Positions 1 to 8,069 of a stretch of 64,000 nucleotides of DNA are shown here, one piece after another. The position numbers and the translations under genes are program-made. The stretch comes from Aeromicrobium sp. Root495 (GTDB lineage: Bacteria; Actinomycetota; Actinomycetes; Propionibacteriales; Nocardioidaceae). The stretch spans positions 544,413-608,412 of the forward strand of contig NZ_LMFJ01000002.1 of the NCBI RefSeq assembly GCF_001426755.1, given 5' to 3'. Position 1 is the stretch's first letter; each line of letters starts with the position of its first letter. The notes beneath the pieces are model-generated. The model was not told the DNA's origin, did no database searches, and was given only the letters and a program-made list of their open reading frames with translations.

Positions 1-132
1 GCGCTGCAGGAGCGGGTCGCCGAGCTCCAGGCCGAGCTGGCCGTGGCCCACCAGGCCCTCGGCACGGTCCAGAACCTGCCCGTGCTCGCCACCCAGGCAC
101 ACATCGCGGTCTGGAAGCGCCCCCGCCGCTAG
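1..132 (+). CDS. C-terminal end of an unidentified protein (partial)
   Basis: An open frame enters from the left edge and stops with TAG at 130-132, leaving 43 residues. The segment begins with a heptad-like Leu/Ala/Glu/Gln stretch that could be a short coiled coil and ends in a basic tail (WKRPRR). Nothing in it identifies a family. The next gene starts within or just after the stop codon, so the two are probably co-transcribed. Confidence 0.5.
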   Translation, partial: ALQERVAELQAELAVAHQALGTVQNLPVLATQAHIAVWKRPRR

Positions 133-155
133 TGCAGGGCCCTATGCTCTCGGCC

Positions 156-599
156 ATGGGTCTGTTCAAGTCCGAGGAGGAGCGCCTGGCCGCACAGGCC
201 GAGCGTGAGCGTGTCGAGGCCGCCCGTCAGGTGGCCCAGGCCGAGCAGGACAAGAAGGACGCCGCCGCGCGTGCGTTCGCCGCCCGTGCCGCGAGCCCTG
301 TCGGTCGGGCTGAGCTGGCGCACGAGGCGGGCCACCGGTTCTTCGAGATCCAGCTCGACGTCAGCCAGACCCAGGGCACCGCGTTCTTCGGCGAGGTGCG
401 TGGCAACGAGTCGCGCTCCGATGCCCACCTCGGCGTCCTCGGCGAGATCGAGGCGGTCGGATGGCGCCTGGAGCACGCTGGCTACGTCTTCGTCGAGACC
501 GGCCAGGAGTCCACCGACAAGTTCGTCAGCACCGGTCAGCGCATCGCCGTCACGGGCAAGACCGTCGGCATCTACCTGTTCCGTCGCGCCGAGGCCTGA
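156..599 (+). CDS. Small unknown protein with charged N-terminal helix
   Basis: This is a 147-residue protein if started at ATG 156; GTG 132 and ATG 144 are in-frame alternatives. The first 45 or so residues are rich in Glu, Arg, Ala and Gln and look like a long amphipathic helix. The remainder (from about ELAHEAGH) looks like a small alpha/beta domain ending in a YLFRRAE strand. There is no signal peptide or membrane segment, so it is probably cytoplasmic. I do not recognise the family. It lies 2 bp before the biotinyl-domain gene and is likely in the same transcript. Confidence 0.6.
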   Translation: MGLFKSEEERLAAQAERERVEAARQVAQAEQDKKDAAARAFAARAASPVGRAELAHEAGHRFFEIQLDVSQTQGTAFFGEVRGNESRSDAHLGVLGEIEAVGWRLEHAGYVFVETGQESTDKFVSTGQRIAVTGKTVGIYLFRRAEA

Positions 600-601
600 G
601 T

Positions 602-808
602 GTGACCGACGTCGAGGTCCCGTTCGCGGGGTACCTCCGTCTGCTCGTCGAGGTGGGCGACGTCGTGACGTCGGGACAGGCGATCGCCGTCGTCGAGGCC
701 ATGAAGATGGAGGCCGCGGTGTCGGCGCCGCGGGCTGGCACCGTGCAGTCGGTGTCGGTCGTCGACGGTCCGGTGTCCGGAGGCGACGTCCTCCTCACCC
801 TCGCCTGA
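602..808 (+). CDS. Stand-alone biotinyl/lipoyl-attachment domain protein
   Basis: A 68-residue protein that is essentially one biotinyl domain. The canonical EAMKME motif lies at about residues 32-37, with Lys35 as the expected biotinylation site. It resembles the small biotinylated protein family (TB7.3-like) of actinobacteria and the C-terminal domain of biotin-dependent carboxylases. The start is GTG, two bases after the previous stop. No carboxylase or carboxyltransferase subunit is adjacent, so its partner enzyme is not visible here. A biotin ECF importer lies about 58 kb away in the same window. The domain call is solid; the physiological role is unknown. Confidence 0.85.
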   Translation: MTDVEVPFAGYLRLLVEVGDVVTSGQAIAVVEAMKMEAAVSAPRAGTVQSVSVVDGPVSGGDVLLTLA

Positions 809-842
809 CACGGCCGGGCGTACTCCCCTCCGCAACCCGACC

Positions 843-895
843 CATACCTCCGGAAGCTTCCCGAGGTATGGTCGGTCTACCACGTTAACGTGGTA
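843..895. repeat. Intergenic double palindrome, copy 1 (convergent genes)
   Basis: Two dyads occupy the gap between the convergent biotinyl gene and the minus-strand ATPase-like gene. The first (843-870) has arms catacctc/gaggtatg around a ggaagcttcc core. The second (878-895) is an 18-bp perfect palindrome centred on GTTAAC. The first dyad recurs almost exactly at 22152-22187, and the gtggtaaaccg tail recurs at 22204-22214. Position and symmetry suggest a bidirectional terminator or REP-like element. There is no T-tract. Confidence 0.75.
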
Positions 896-907
896 AACCG
901 TCGAGGG

Positions 908-2332
908 TCAGCGGGTGGCGGCGAAGGCTGCGGCGGCGGTGGAGAGGGCGGCGACGCCGGCGGTGAGGTCGGGTCCGGCGAGTCCGGCTGCGGCGACCGC
1001 CACGCCGACGACGGTGCCGATCGTCGCCACCGTGCGTCCGCGGGCCACGCCCGCCGTGACGGTACGAGCGGTCTCGAGAGCCTGACCCACACGACGCACG
1101 TCGAGGTCGTCGAGCACGATCCCGTCGTGCCCGGCCGTGGTGGAGAGGGGGAGCGCGCCGTCCACCGACGTGCTCGACGCGACGGCGACGGACCTGCCCT
1201 CGGCCGCGAGCTGCTGCACCAGGTCCGCCGCACTGCCGTGGTGCGCCTCCGTCAGGCCGACGGTCAGGGCCACGTGCTCGGCCCGGTCGGGGCGGGAGGC
1301 GGAGACGAGGTGGACGTCGAGCCCGAGGTCGCGCAGTCGCCGGACCGACTCGGGTGCCTTCTCGCGGATGTCGTCTGCCACCTCGAGGGTGCCGAGCACG
1401 CGGGAGTCGACCTCGACCGCCACGGTGCGCCACAGCGACTCCTCGGCCGGTGCCCCCAGCCACGCCGGCGAGCCCACGCGGACGGGGTGGCGGTCCACCG
1501 AGCCGAGGACGCCCCGGCCGTCGACGTGCTGCACCTCGGCCACGTGACCGCGCGCCGAGAGCTGCGCGATGGCCTGGCTGATGGGGTGGTCGCCGGCATG
1601 GGAGAGCGCTCCGGCGAACCAGCGCAGGTTGCGCTCGTGGTCGGGCTCGAGCGGCTTGACCGACGTGACCCGCAGGCGACCCGTGGTGACGGTCCCGTCC
1701 TGGTCGAGGACCACGGTGTCGATGAGTGCGGCACGCTGGGCCGCTCGGAGCGACTCGAGCCGGACCCCGAGCGGAGCTGCGCGACGACGACCCGCGAGCA
1801 GTGCCGCGCCGGGAGCGACGACGTGGCCGGCTCCGGCGAGCCCGACGGCGGCGGCCACGGCCACGACCACTCCGTCGTCGATCCCGCGGAGGACGACCCA
1901 GACGGCGCTCGTCACGACAGCCACGGCGACGAGCACCGAGAACGGACGGGACTCGCTCTCGGCCGGGCTGAGACGGGCCTGCCTGCGGGCCGTCTCGCTG
2001 ATGGTGAGCAGTGCCCCGGGGACTGCCGCAGCGGCGAGGCTCGTGCGCTCCAGTCCGTCGAGCACCGAGACGGCGGCCCATGCGAAGGCAGCCAACGCGG
2101 CGGCCGAGGCCAGCACGGTCGGGCTCGCCGGGCGCCGCCATGCCCGCGCGGCGGTGAGGTGGGCCGGTGCCGCGATGACGAGGCTCACGAGACCGGCAGC
2201 GGCCAGGGCGGCCCACTGCCAACCGTCGAAGTGCAGCGCGCCGGAGACAGCGACGACCACGGTCCCGGCTGCCAGCAGGGCCGCTGCCAGGGCAGGTCCG
2301 AGCACGGACCACCAGGGCCGCGCCGCGGTCAC
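908..2332 (-). CDS. Degenerate P1B-type ATPase-like membrane protein
   Basis: A 474-residue protein starting at GTG 2332, overlapping the stop of the PucR gene as GTGA. N-terminal hydrophobic segments (about 9-32, 38-56, 73-92, 131-170) are followed by a HAD-like region whose order matches heavy-metal P-type ATPases. The phosphorylation-site equivalent reads DQDGT (Asp210) instead of DKTGT. A GDHPIS motif near 247-252 matches the P1B His-Pro motif. The later TGD segment reads SAS, and no GDGxND hinge or CPx metal site is present. It is far shorter than a working ATPase (about 650-750 residues). I infer a non-transporting, perhaps regulatory, relative. Translational coupling to PucR suggests a linked role. 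Confidence 0.6.
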   Translation of the reverse strand: MTAARPWWSVLGPALAAALLAAGTVVVAVSGALHFDGWQWAALAAAGLVSLVIAAPAHLTAARAWRRPASPTVLASAAALAAFAWAAVSVLDGLERTSLAAAAVPGALLTISETARRQARLSPAESESRPFSVLVAVAVVTSAVWVVLRGIDDGVVVAVAAAVGLAGAGHVVAPGAALLAGRRRAAPLGVRLESLRAAQRAALIDTVVLDQDGTVTTGRLRVTSVKPLEPDHERNLRWFAGALSHAGDHPISQAIAQLSARGHVAEVQHVDGRGVLGSVDRHPVRVGSPAWLGAPAEESLWRTVAVEVDSRVLGTLEVADDIREKAPESVRRLRDLGLDVHLVSASRPDRAEHVALTVGLTEAHHGSAADLVQQLAAEGRSVAVASSTSVDGALPLSTTAGHDGIVLDDLDVRRVGQALETARTVTAGVARGRTVATIGTVVGVAVAAAGLAGPDLTAGVAALSTAAAAFAATR

Positions 2333-3525
2333 GAGACCTCCTGAGCCACGCGGAACCGCTCGAAGTCGCTCTGGTCGCCGGCCTTCCACAGCGGGACGCT
2401 GGCCTTGAGGAGCATCGTGATCTGGATGATGAACTCGGGGTCGTGCAGGTCCTCGCCGAACAGCTCGTTGATGCGCTTCCAGCGGTACCGGACGGTCTGG
2501 GGGTGCACCCCCAGCTGGGCTGCGATGGCCGGTGCGCTGTCGCGCGTCTGCAGCCACACGAGCAGGGTCTCGGAGAGGATCTCGCGGGAGTTGGGCGTCT
2601 CGGCCAGGAGCGGCTTGAGCATGTCCTGGCACATGCGTTGACGCAGCGCCGGCTCGGAGTGCAGCCAGATCTGCGTACGGAACTGCTCGCAGTCGATGAC
2701 CGGCTGCTCGGGGATCACGCCGTGCTCGACCAGCTCGAGGGCCCGGCGGGTCCAGCGGAACGCCGAGGCGATGGCAGCGGGTTCCACCCACCAGCTGAAC
2801 GCGACGCGGCGGACGCCCGCAGCGGTGAGGGCGCCGACCACCTCGTCACGGTCGTCGGCGTCGGCGATGACCACCACGGTGTCGTCGTGCCCCACCATGA
2901 GCGTGGTGCGGGCCAGCGCGGAGAGCTCCGGCCGCTGACCGGCGACATCGGCCACTGCCACGACGACGGTCGCAGGGAGCGGCCAGACGTCGTCGACGCT
3001 CTCGGGGACGGCTCCCTTGAGGAGGTGCTCGGCCAGCGCGGCCCGAGCCCGGTGCGGGTCGGTGGCGCGGACCCGCAGGGCCTCGGCGTGACCGGCCTCC
3101 GCCAGCTGCGCGAGCCGGTCGATGAAGGCGAAGAGCCCGTCGGACACGACGACGGGGGTGGCCTCCTCCTCGCCGAAGGTCTGGAACCGGCGCCAGCCCA
3201 CCCGCGTCGCGACCGACATGGCCGCATGGAAGTCGACGAGCGTGCGTCCGGCACGGGCCTCATGACGCCCGAGCGCCCGGAACATGTCCTCGACACCACG
3301 GTCGCGGTGCGGCGCACCGTCGAGCGCGTCGAGGAAGCGGTGCAGCGCGGTGGTGGCGGCCTCGGCCAGCGCCGACCGCGCGGTGGGCGCGGGCCGGGCG
3401 TACCGCGGAACCCTCTCGGAGACGGCGTCGACGATCTCGGCCGCGACGTCGGGCACCGCACGGCGGACGCGTCGGGCCTGCGCGGCGATGAGGTCCGCGG
3501 TCTCCGGACTGGCGGAGATCGTCAT
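2329..3525 (-). CDS. PucR/CdaR-family transcriptional regulator
   Basis: A 398-residue cytoplasmic regulator if started at ATG 3525 (MTISASPETADL). An upstream in-frame GTG at 3594 is possible, but starts above about 3600 would fall inside the predicted promoter. The C-terminal PucR-type helix-turn-helix is clear at about residues 329-357 (DSAPAIAAQLGVHPQTVRYR), preceded by a central GGDEF-like CdaR region. The N-terminal 150 residues resemble those of the second PucR protein at 8070-9317, so the two are paralogues. Its effector is unknown. It is adjacent to the secreted-protein cluster whose promoter region carries two GTTGTCA-type dyads, making it a candidate binder of those sites. Confidence 0.85.
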   Translation of the reverse strand: MTISASPETADLIAAQARRVRRAVPDVAAEIVDAVSERVPRYARPAPTARSALAEAATTALHRFLDALDGAPHRDRGVEDMFRALGRHEARAGRTLVDFHAAMSVATRVGWRRFQTFGEEEATPVVVSDGLFAFIDRLAQLAEAGHAEALRVRATDPHRARAALAEHLLKGAVPESVDDVWPLPATVVVAVADVAGQRPELSALARTTLMVGHDDTVVVIADADDRDEVVGALTAAGVRRVAFSWWVEPAAIASAFRWTRRALELVEHGVIPEQPVIDCEQFRTQIWLHSEPALRQRMCQDMLKPLLAETPNSREILSETLLVWLQTRDSAPAIAAQLGVHPQTVRYRWKRINELFGEDLHDPEFIIQITMLLKASVPLWKAGDQSDFERFRVAQEVS

Positions 3526-3598
3526 GGCAGCACGCAGGCGCGCGGTCCACGAATCATGCCCTGCCCCCCGCCCCGACGACTCTTTCGACTGCACCTGC

Positions 3599-3627
3599 TT
3601 TCTACCTTGCAGTCCGTGTGGCGTCAA
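3599..3627 (-). promoter_or_regulatory. Predicted sigma-70-type promoter of the PucR gene
   Basis: Read on the minus strand, TTGACG (3627-3622) is followed by a 17-bp spacer and TAGAAA (3604-3599). Transcription would begin near 3592, about 65 nt before ATG 3525. This argues against translation starts above about 3600. Confidence 0.5.
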
Positions 3628-3750
3628 TCACAGGACCGTGGGAACGGCGACACGAGGGTTTCGATGGCACGGTGATGTCAGTCCTTCGGTGGACAGCCGA
3701 CGGCCGCGGACCTGTCCGCCCGAGTGTGCAGCGGGCAGCGCGACCTTGGG

Positions 3751-4866
3751 TCAGTTCGACGTCGGGCTAGGGGCCTGGTCAGGAATGTCGAACTCCTTCG
3801 GGATGACCACGATCTGCTTGTTCGGATAGCCGAGGTCGGTCACTGGACAGGCCTTGGCTGGCGTCGCAGCGTCGGGCGCAGTGGGGAGCGAGTGCCCGTT
3901 CTCGTCGTAGGAGGTGCACCCGCCGGCCGCCCCGATGCGCACGGCGAGCGGATTGTCGGGGCCCGACAACGCTGAGGTCAGAAGACGGGAGACGTCGTCT
4001 CCCGTTGAGGTGCTACATCCGGAGAAGGGCTGGATGTCGATGGACCCGTCCAGCGTCCCGCCGTACAAGCCGTACTGGTAGGTCGTCGGGTCGAACTCGC
4101 CGACCAACCGATCAGTGCCCAGCGACTGGTCCCAGGTGTTGTAGTCGGTCGTCACCACGAGCTCCTTCGAGGACAGGACGATCTCGGACCGTGACCCCGT
4201 CTGGCAGGACGTTCCGAGGCGCACCGGCACCCCGTCGACCTTCAGGTCCAGCACGCGGACGTTGACGAGGTCTCTGATCGTTGCAGGATCGACGGTCTGC
4301 CGGTCCACGTTGGGGCTGAGAGGGTTGACGTAGTCGTGGGGTCTGAGGACCAGGGGACGGGGGAGGCCGTTGCCGTCACGACGCTGGGACACCTGCAGCG
4401 TGATCTCTGCGGGCACGGACCCGAAGGCAACGGTGCGAACCGTGATCGGCTGCGAATTTCCGTAGTTCTGCTTCGAGCCCGTCGGCGACACGAAGAAGGC
4501 CTGGACCTTGTACCAATACTGGTTGGAGATGTTGTTCGCCGGATCTGGTGCACTGATGAGCTCGATCGTGCTGGCCATCATCGAGATGGGGACCTTCGTC
4601 CACTGCTTCGCCTTGACCGAGCCTGCAAGTCCGACCTGCGGGAAGTTGAGCCAGCTGTAGTCGTTGGTCGCGGTCGGGCCGACGAAGTCGCAAGAAAGGT
4701 TCTCGCTCGGGACGCCCTCACCCTTGATGTCGTAGCTGCAAGGGACGAAAGGGAGCCCGGGGTAGATCCCGGGCTCCTGGTCCTCGGCTGTCGCGCCGCT
4801 CATCGGAACCAGTGCGGTCACGAGCGCGGCGACCCCGCCGAGCAACAACTTCTCCCACATTCGCAT
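3751..4866 (-). CDS. Secreted protein of unknown function
   Basis: A 371-residue protein with a clear Sec signal peptide: basic start MRMWEK, a hydrophobic core to about residue 22, and a likely cleavage after SGATA. The mature part is rich in beta-prone segments and holds about six cysteines (for example in PCSYD, LSCDF, SCQTG, GGCTSY), suggesting disulfides outside the cell. No lipobox, sortase motif or membrane anchor is visible. I do not recognise the family. It is transcribed divergently from four small secreted proteins across a 285-bp gap that contains two GTTGTCA-type dyads, so co-regulation with them is likely. Confidence 0.65.
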   Translation of the reverse strand: MRMWEKLLLGGVAALVTALVPMSGATAEDQEPGIYPGLPFVPCSYDIKGEGVPSENLSCDFVGPTATNDYSWLNFPQVGLAGSVKAKQWTKVPISMMASTIELISAPDPANNISNQYWYKVQAFFVSPTGSKQNYGNSQPITVRTVAFGSVPAEITLQVSQRRDGNGLPRPLVLRPHDYVNPLSPNVDRQTVDPATIRDLVNVRVLDLKVDGVPVRLGTSCQTGSRSEIVLSSKELVVTTDYNTWDQSLGTDRLVGEFDPTTYQYGLYGGTLDGSIDIQPFSGCSTSTGDDVSRLLTSALSGPDNPLAVRIGAAGGCTSYDENGHSLPTAPDAATPAKACPVTDLGYPNKQIVVIPKEFDIPDQAPSPTSN

Positions 4867-4938
4867 GGGGCGACCTTCGCGCCGCGTCCGGTCTCAGGTC
4901 AACGGTGCACGGCGGGCGTCGAGCGTCACGGCCCCGAT

Positions 4939-4958
4939 GTTGTCACGCCCATGACAAC
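4939..4958. promoter_or_regulatory. Operator-like dyad GTTGTCA-N6-TGACAAC, site 1
   Basis: Perfect 7-bp inverted arms separated by six bases (cgccca). It lies in the divergent region between the 371-residue secreted protein and the A-B-B'-A' cluster. A second perfect site follows 79 bp downstream. Confidence 0.75.
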
Positions 4959-5017
4959 TCTCGACCTCATCCTCGTCCCGGTCGTCGAACGGCTCGTTCG
5001 GCGTCCCGCGACGCAAC

Positions 5018-5037
5018 GTTGTCATGCGCGTGACAAC
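5018..5037. promoter_or_regulatory. Operator-like dyad GTTGTCA-N6-TGACAAC, site 2
   Basis: Perfect 7-bp arms with spacer tgcgcg. The spacing and both arms are identical to site 1. A further separate dyad, cgtgac-acac-gtcacg, lies at 5109-5124, nearer the first secreted-protein start. Confidence 0.75.
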
Positions 5038-5151
5038 TTCTCGGCTTGTCCGGCGCCTCGGATCGATTGGGCCTTGCGCGTCGGGGGCCGGTCGTTGAGT
5101 ACTTGTTTCGTGACACACGTCACGCATCCCTTCGGCAGATCGGAACCCACC

Positions 5152-5787
5152 ATGAAGATCAAGAACGCAGCCATCGCCACCGCCGGACTCGCTCTCGCGG
5201 GTGTCGCCGTGGCTGGCCCCGCGCTGGCCACCGGCAGCAGCTACACCGTCGCCGTCGGCGGCAGCTCCGCGGCCGGCACGCACAACATCACCGCCACGTC
5301 CAGCGGGCCTCTCGGCTTCGCGGTCCCGACCCTCACCATGGGTTGTACCAGCGCTGCTGTCCCGGCGTCGCCGGTCTCCACCGTTGCGAGCGGCACCGCC
5401 ATCACCGACATCGCCTCGATCAACAAGATCAACTTCACGGGTTGTACCGGTCCCGGCGGCGCTCTGACGGTCACCACCGTCGGCTCCTGGAAGCTGCACG
5501 CCACGGGGGCCGCCACCTCGGCAGCGACCGACGTGATCGCCGGTCACGTCGACAGCATCACCGCCAACGTGGCCAACGCGGTCTGCAAGTTCACGGTCAC
5601 GGGCAAGGCGAACGGCACCTACAACGAGGGCACCAAGGTGCTCAACGTGAGCGAGACCGGCTTCACCGGCAACCTCAAGGTCTCCAACGTGGTCGGTTGC
5701 CTGGGCCAGGTGCAGAACGGTCAGTCGGCGAACTTCACCGGCTCGTTCAACGTCGTCTCGCCGGACGGGCTCATCAACGCCAGCTGA
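5152..5787 (+). CDS. Secreted protein, type A
   Basis: A 211-residue exported protein. The signal peptide covers about residues 1-25 (MKIKNAAIATAGLALAG..., cleavage after ALA). The mature part is Gly/Ser/Thr-rich, has few charges and appears all-beta. Four cysteines sit in short motifs (MGCTSA, TGCTG, AVCKFT, VGCLG) that are also found in the type-A paralogue at 7258-7887, suggesting two conserved disulfides. It is first of four collinear secreted-protein genes and is followed by a stem-loop. Function unknown; a surface or envelope role is inference from export and from the operators shared with the mce operon. Confidence 0.75.
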   Translation: MKIKNAAIATAGLALAGVAVAGPALATGSSYTVAVGGSSAAGTHNITATSSGPLGFAVPTLTMGCTSAAVPASPVSTVASGTAITDIASINKINFTGCTGPGGALTVTTVGSWKLHATGAATSAATDVIAGHVDSITANVANAVCKFTVTGKANGTYNEGTKVLNVSETGFTGNLKVSNVVGCLGQVQNGQSANFTGSFNVVSPDGLINAS

Positions 5788-5812
5788 TTCCAACCGGCTG
5801 ACGCCCCTGGTA

Positions 5813-5848
5813 GGGGTGGGGCCGAGCCCTCGTGCTCGGTCCCACCCC
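5813..5848 (+). terminator. Stem-loop between secreted-protein genes A and B
   Basis: A 15-bp GC-rich stem (5813-5827 with 5834-5848, one G-U pair) with a 6-nt loop. It has no U-tract. It may attenuate transcription or protect the upstream mRNA. Confidence 0.55.
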
Positions 5849-5884
5849 CACCCTCCCGTTCCCTCGTGCACTCCAGGAGCACTC

Positions 5885-6514
5885 ATGACCACCACCTCTC
5901 GCTGGCGAGGTCGCGCCGCTGCAGCAGCTGCTGCGAGCGCCCTCGCCCTCGTCCCGGTCGCGGCGCACGCCGCCACGATCGTGACGATCTCGTACGACGC
6001 CTCGGGCACGTCGCACATCGCCAAGACCAACTCGGACGTCGCCCTGGGTCCCACGACCCTGACGACGAACCTCGACATCGACACCGGTGACTTCACCGGC
6101 TCGCTGCCGCTCCCGGGGACGTCGACGGAGTTCAAGGCCGCAGGGTTCCTGCCGGTCAAGGCCGACGTCGACTTCGTGGAGGCGGCACCGCTCGTCGGAC
6201 GTATCAACCTCACCCAGACGCAGGCCCAGGTGGCCTCCACGGCCACCTACTACGTGAAGCTCTCGAACATCAAGATCGTCGGCTTCCCGACGTTCACCGG
6301 CAGCAGCTGCCGGACCAAGGTGCCGGTCTCCATCCCGGTGGGCACGAAGCCGAACGAGGGCTTCGACCTCATCAACGGTGGCGAGCTCGTCGGCACGTAC
6401 TCCATCGGTCAGTTCGAGAACTGCGGGGCCAACACCTGGCTCATCAACGCGCTGGTCCCGGGTGGCGGCAACACCGTCGACATCCAGGTCAGCAACGGCA
6501 TCGTCCACGAATGA
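5885..6514 (+). CDS. Secreted protein, type B (first copy)
   Basis: A 209-residue protein with an Ala-rich signal peptide (MTTTSRWRGRAAAAA..., cleavage near AAHA-A at about 28). The mature chain begins ATIVTISYD and is beta-prone, with two cysteines (SSCRTK, ENCGAN). The ATG at 5885 follows an AGGAG ribosome-binding site. By eye it differs from the next protein at about 24 of some 180 mature residues, so the two are a tandem duplication. A 50-bp stretch at 5951-6000 recurs unchanged at 6625-6674. Function unknown. Confidence 0.75.
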   Translation: MTTTSRWRGRAAAAAAASALALVPVAAHAATIVTISYDASGTSHIAKTNSDVALGPTTLTTNLDIDTGDFTGSLPLPGTSTEFKAAGFLPVKADVDFVEAAPLVGRINLTQTQAQVASTATYYVKLSNIKIVGFPTFTGSSCRTKVPVSIPVGTKPNEGFDLINGGELVGTYSIGQFENCGANTWLINALVPGGGNTVDIQVSNGIVHE

Positions 6515-6549
6515 CGATCCGGACCACTCATCCACATCCAGGAGACATC

Positions 6550-7188
6550 ATGACCATCACCACCACCCCCACCCGCTGGCGCCGACGCGCGGCAGCGGTG
6601 GCAGCCACCGCAGGTCTCGCGCTGGTCCCGGTCGCGGCGCACGCCGCCACGATCGTGACGATCTCGTACGACGCGACGGGCACGTCGCACATCGCCAAGA
6701 CCAACTCCGACGTCGCTCTGGGTCCCACGACCCTCACGACCAACCTGGACATCGACACCGGTGACTTCACCGGCTCGCTCCCGCTCCCCGGCACCGCGAC
6801 GAAGTTCAAGGTGCTCGGGCTCCTTCCGGTGACCGCCAACGTCAACTTCGTCGAGGCCAAGCCGCTCGTGGGCAAGATCAACCTGACGCAGACGCAGGCC
6901 CAGGTCAGCTCGACGGCCACGTACTACGTGAAGCTCTCCAACATCAAGATCGTCGGCTTCCCCACGTTCGCGGGCAGCAAGTGCCAGACGAAGCAGCCGG
7001 TCTCCATCCCGGTGGGCACCAAGCCGAACGAGGGCTTCGACCTCATCAACGGTGGCGAGCTGGTGGGCACCTACACGATCGGTCAGTTCGAGAACTGTGG
7101 CCTCAACACCCCGCTCATCAACGCCCTGGTCCCCGGCGCCGGCAACACCGTGGACATCAAGGTCAGCAACGGCGTCATCGCCGAGTGA
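6550..7188 (+). CDS. Secreted protein, type B (tandem duplicate)
   Basis: A 212-residue paralogue of the preceding protein, with signal peptide and cleavage near AAHA-A and the same two-cysteine pattern (SKCQTK, ENCGLN). The regions around NLDIDTGDFTGSLPLPGT and GTKPNEGFDLINGGELVGTY are invariant between copies. Differences cluster around mature positions 50-75, where several Asp/Glu residues are replaced. The start at 6550 has a GGAGA site 5 bp upstream. Only 35 bp separate the copies, without a hairpin, so they are probably translated from one message. Confidence 0.75.
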   Translation: MTITTTPTRWRRRAAAVAATAGLALVPVAAHAATIVTISYDATGTSHIAKTNSDVALGPTTLTTNLDIDTGDFTGSLPLPGTATKFKVLGLLPVTANVNFVEAKPLVGKINLTQTQAQVSSTATYYVKLSNIKIVGFPTFAGSKCQTKQPVSIPVGTKPNEGFDLINGGELVGTYTIGQFENCGLNTPLINALVPGAGNTVDIKVSNGVIAE

Positions 7189-7194
7189 CTCCTT

Positions 7195-7229
7195 CGGCCG
7201 GTCCGCGTGCTCGGGACGCGGGCCGGCCG
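7195..7229 (+). terminator. Stem-loop between secreted-protein genes B' and A'
   Basis: A 14-bp stem (7195-7208 with 7216-7229, one G-U pair) and a 7-nt loop. It parallels the hairpin after the first type-A gene. Confidence 0.5.
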
Positions 7230-7257
7230 GTGGGGTCCTCCCGAGAAAGGAACTCTC

Positions 7258-7887
7258 ATGCGCCTTCGCGCACTCATCACTCTCCTGCTGCTGAGCCTCG
7301 GCTCGGCACTCGCCCTGGGACCTGCTTCCGCCACCGGTTCGACCTACACGGTCTCCGTCGGCGGAACGTCGGCGCCGGGCACCCACACCTTCACCGCAGC
7401 GTCGTCCGGCACGATTTCGTGGGGGACACCCACTATGCGCATGGGGTGTACCAGTGCGAACATTCCTGCGTCGCCTACGTCGGTGGTGGGGTCAGGTCGA
7501 GGACTGGTTGACCTCTTCAATATCTCCAAGATCAACTGGGTCGGATGCACCTTCGCCGGCGGGGCACTTCTCCTGCAGTCCGCCGGGTGGGTGTTCCATG
7601 GGGCCTCTGCGGCGACGACGGGAACGTCCGACGTCATAGCTGGTCATATCGACCAGGTACGTATCACCGTCTCCAATGCGATCTGCAAGTTCACCGTCAC
7701 CGGGCAGGCCGCAGCCAACTTCAACGAGGCGACGCAGCGTCTGATCATCGCTGAGACCGGGTACTCGGGCCGCCTGAAGGTCTCTGGTGCGGTCGGCTGC
7801 CTGAGCCAGTTCACAAACGGCCAGGCATTCGACCTTTCGGCGACCTTCCCCGTGTCGTCTGCGGACGGCGTCATCGACATCAGCTAG
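7258..7887 (+). CDS. Secreted protein, type A (second copy)
   Basis: A 209-residue homologue of the 5152-5787 product. It has the signal peptide MRLRALITLLLLSLGSALALG with cleavage after ASA, the same N-terminal pattern (TGSTYTVSVGGTSAPGTHTF) and the four cysteines in equivalent motifs (MGCTSA, VGCTFA, AICKFT, VGCLSQ). Divergence from the first A protein is much greater than between the two B copies, so the A duplication is older. ATG 7258 follows GAAAGGA. Third-position G+C is a little lower here than in its neighbours. Confidence 0.75.
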   Translation: MRLRALITLLLLSLGSALALGPASATGSTYTVSVGGTSAPGTHTFTAASSGTISWGTPTMRMGCTSANIPASPTSVVGSGRGLVDLFNISKINWVGCTFAGGALLLQSAGWVFHGASAATTGTSDVIAGHIDQVRITVSNAICKFTVTGQAAANFNEATQRLIIAETGYSGRLKVSGAVGCLSQFTNGQAFDLSATFPVSSADGVIDIS

Positions 7888-7999
7888 TCCCGCTTGAGGA
7901 GGAGCCAGGTCCCGACGTCCTCGCGGCGGCGGGGCCTCGGCGCGCCGGGAGGTGTAGATCCGAGAGTGGTAGACGGCCTCACGGCCTAGGGTTGTAGGA

Positions 8000-8058
8000 G
8001 GCGCGGGCCCCGGGTGGCCATCCGATCTGCCGATAAGACAACCTCCAGGGCCCGCGCC
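8000..8058. terminator. Inverted repeat between convergent genes
   Basis: Eleven-base arms ggcgcgggccc (8000-8010) and gggcccgcgcc (8048-8058) flank a 37-nt loop. The element lies between the end of the secreted-protein cluster and the convergent PucR gene, where a bidirectional terminator is expected. Confidence 0.5.
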
Positions 8059-8069
8059 GCTCCAGGGGG

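Noticed and set aside
908..2332. Functional copper or zinc exporting ATPase.
   Set aside because: The phosphorylation, hinge, dephosphorylation and metal-site motifs are all changed or absent.
3526..3627. N-terminal extension of the first PucR protein to an ATG at 3627.
   Set aside because: That start would lie in the predicted -35 box, the extra residues do not resemble the paralogue's N-terminus, and the predicted transcript begins downstream of it.
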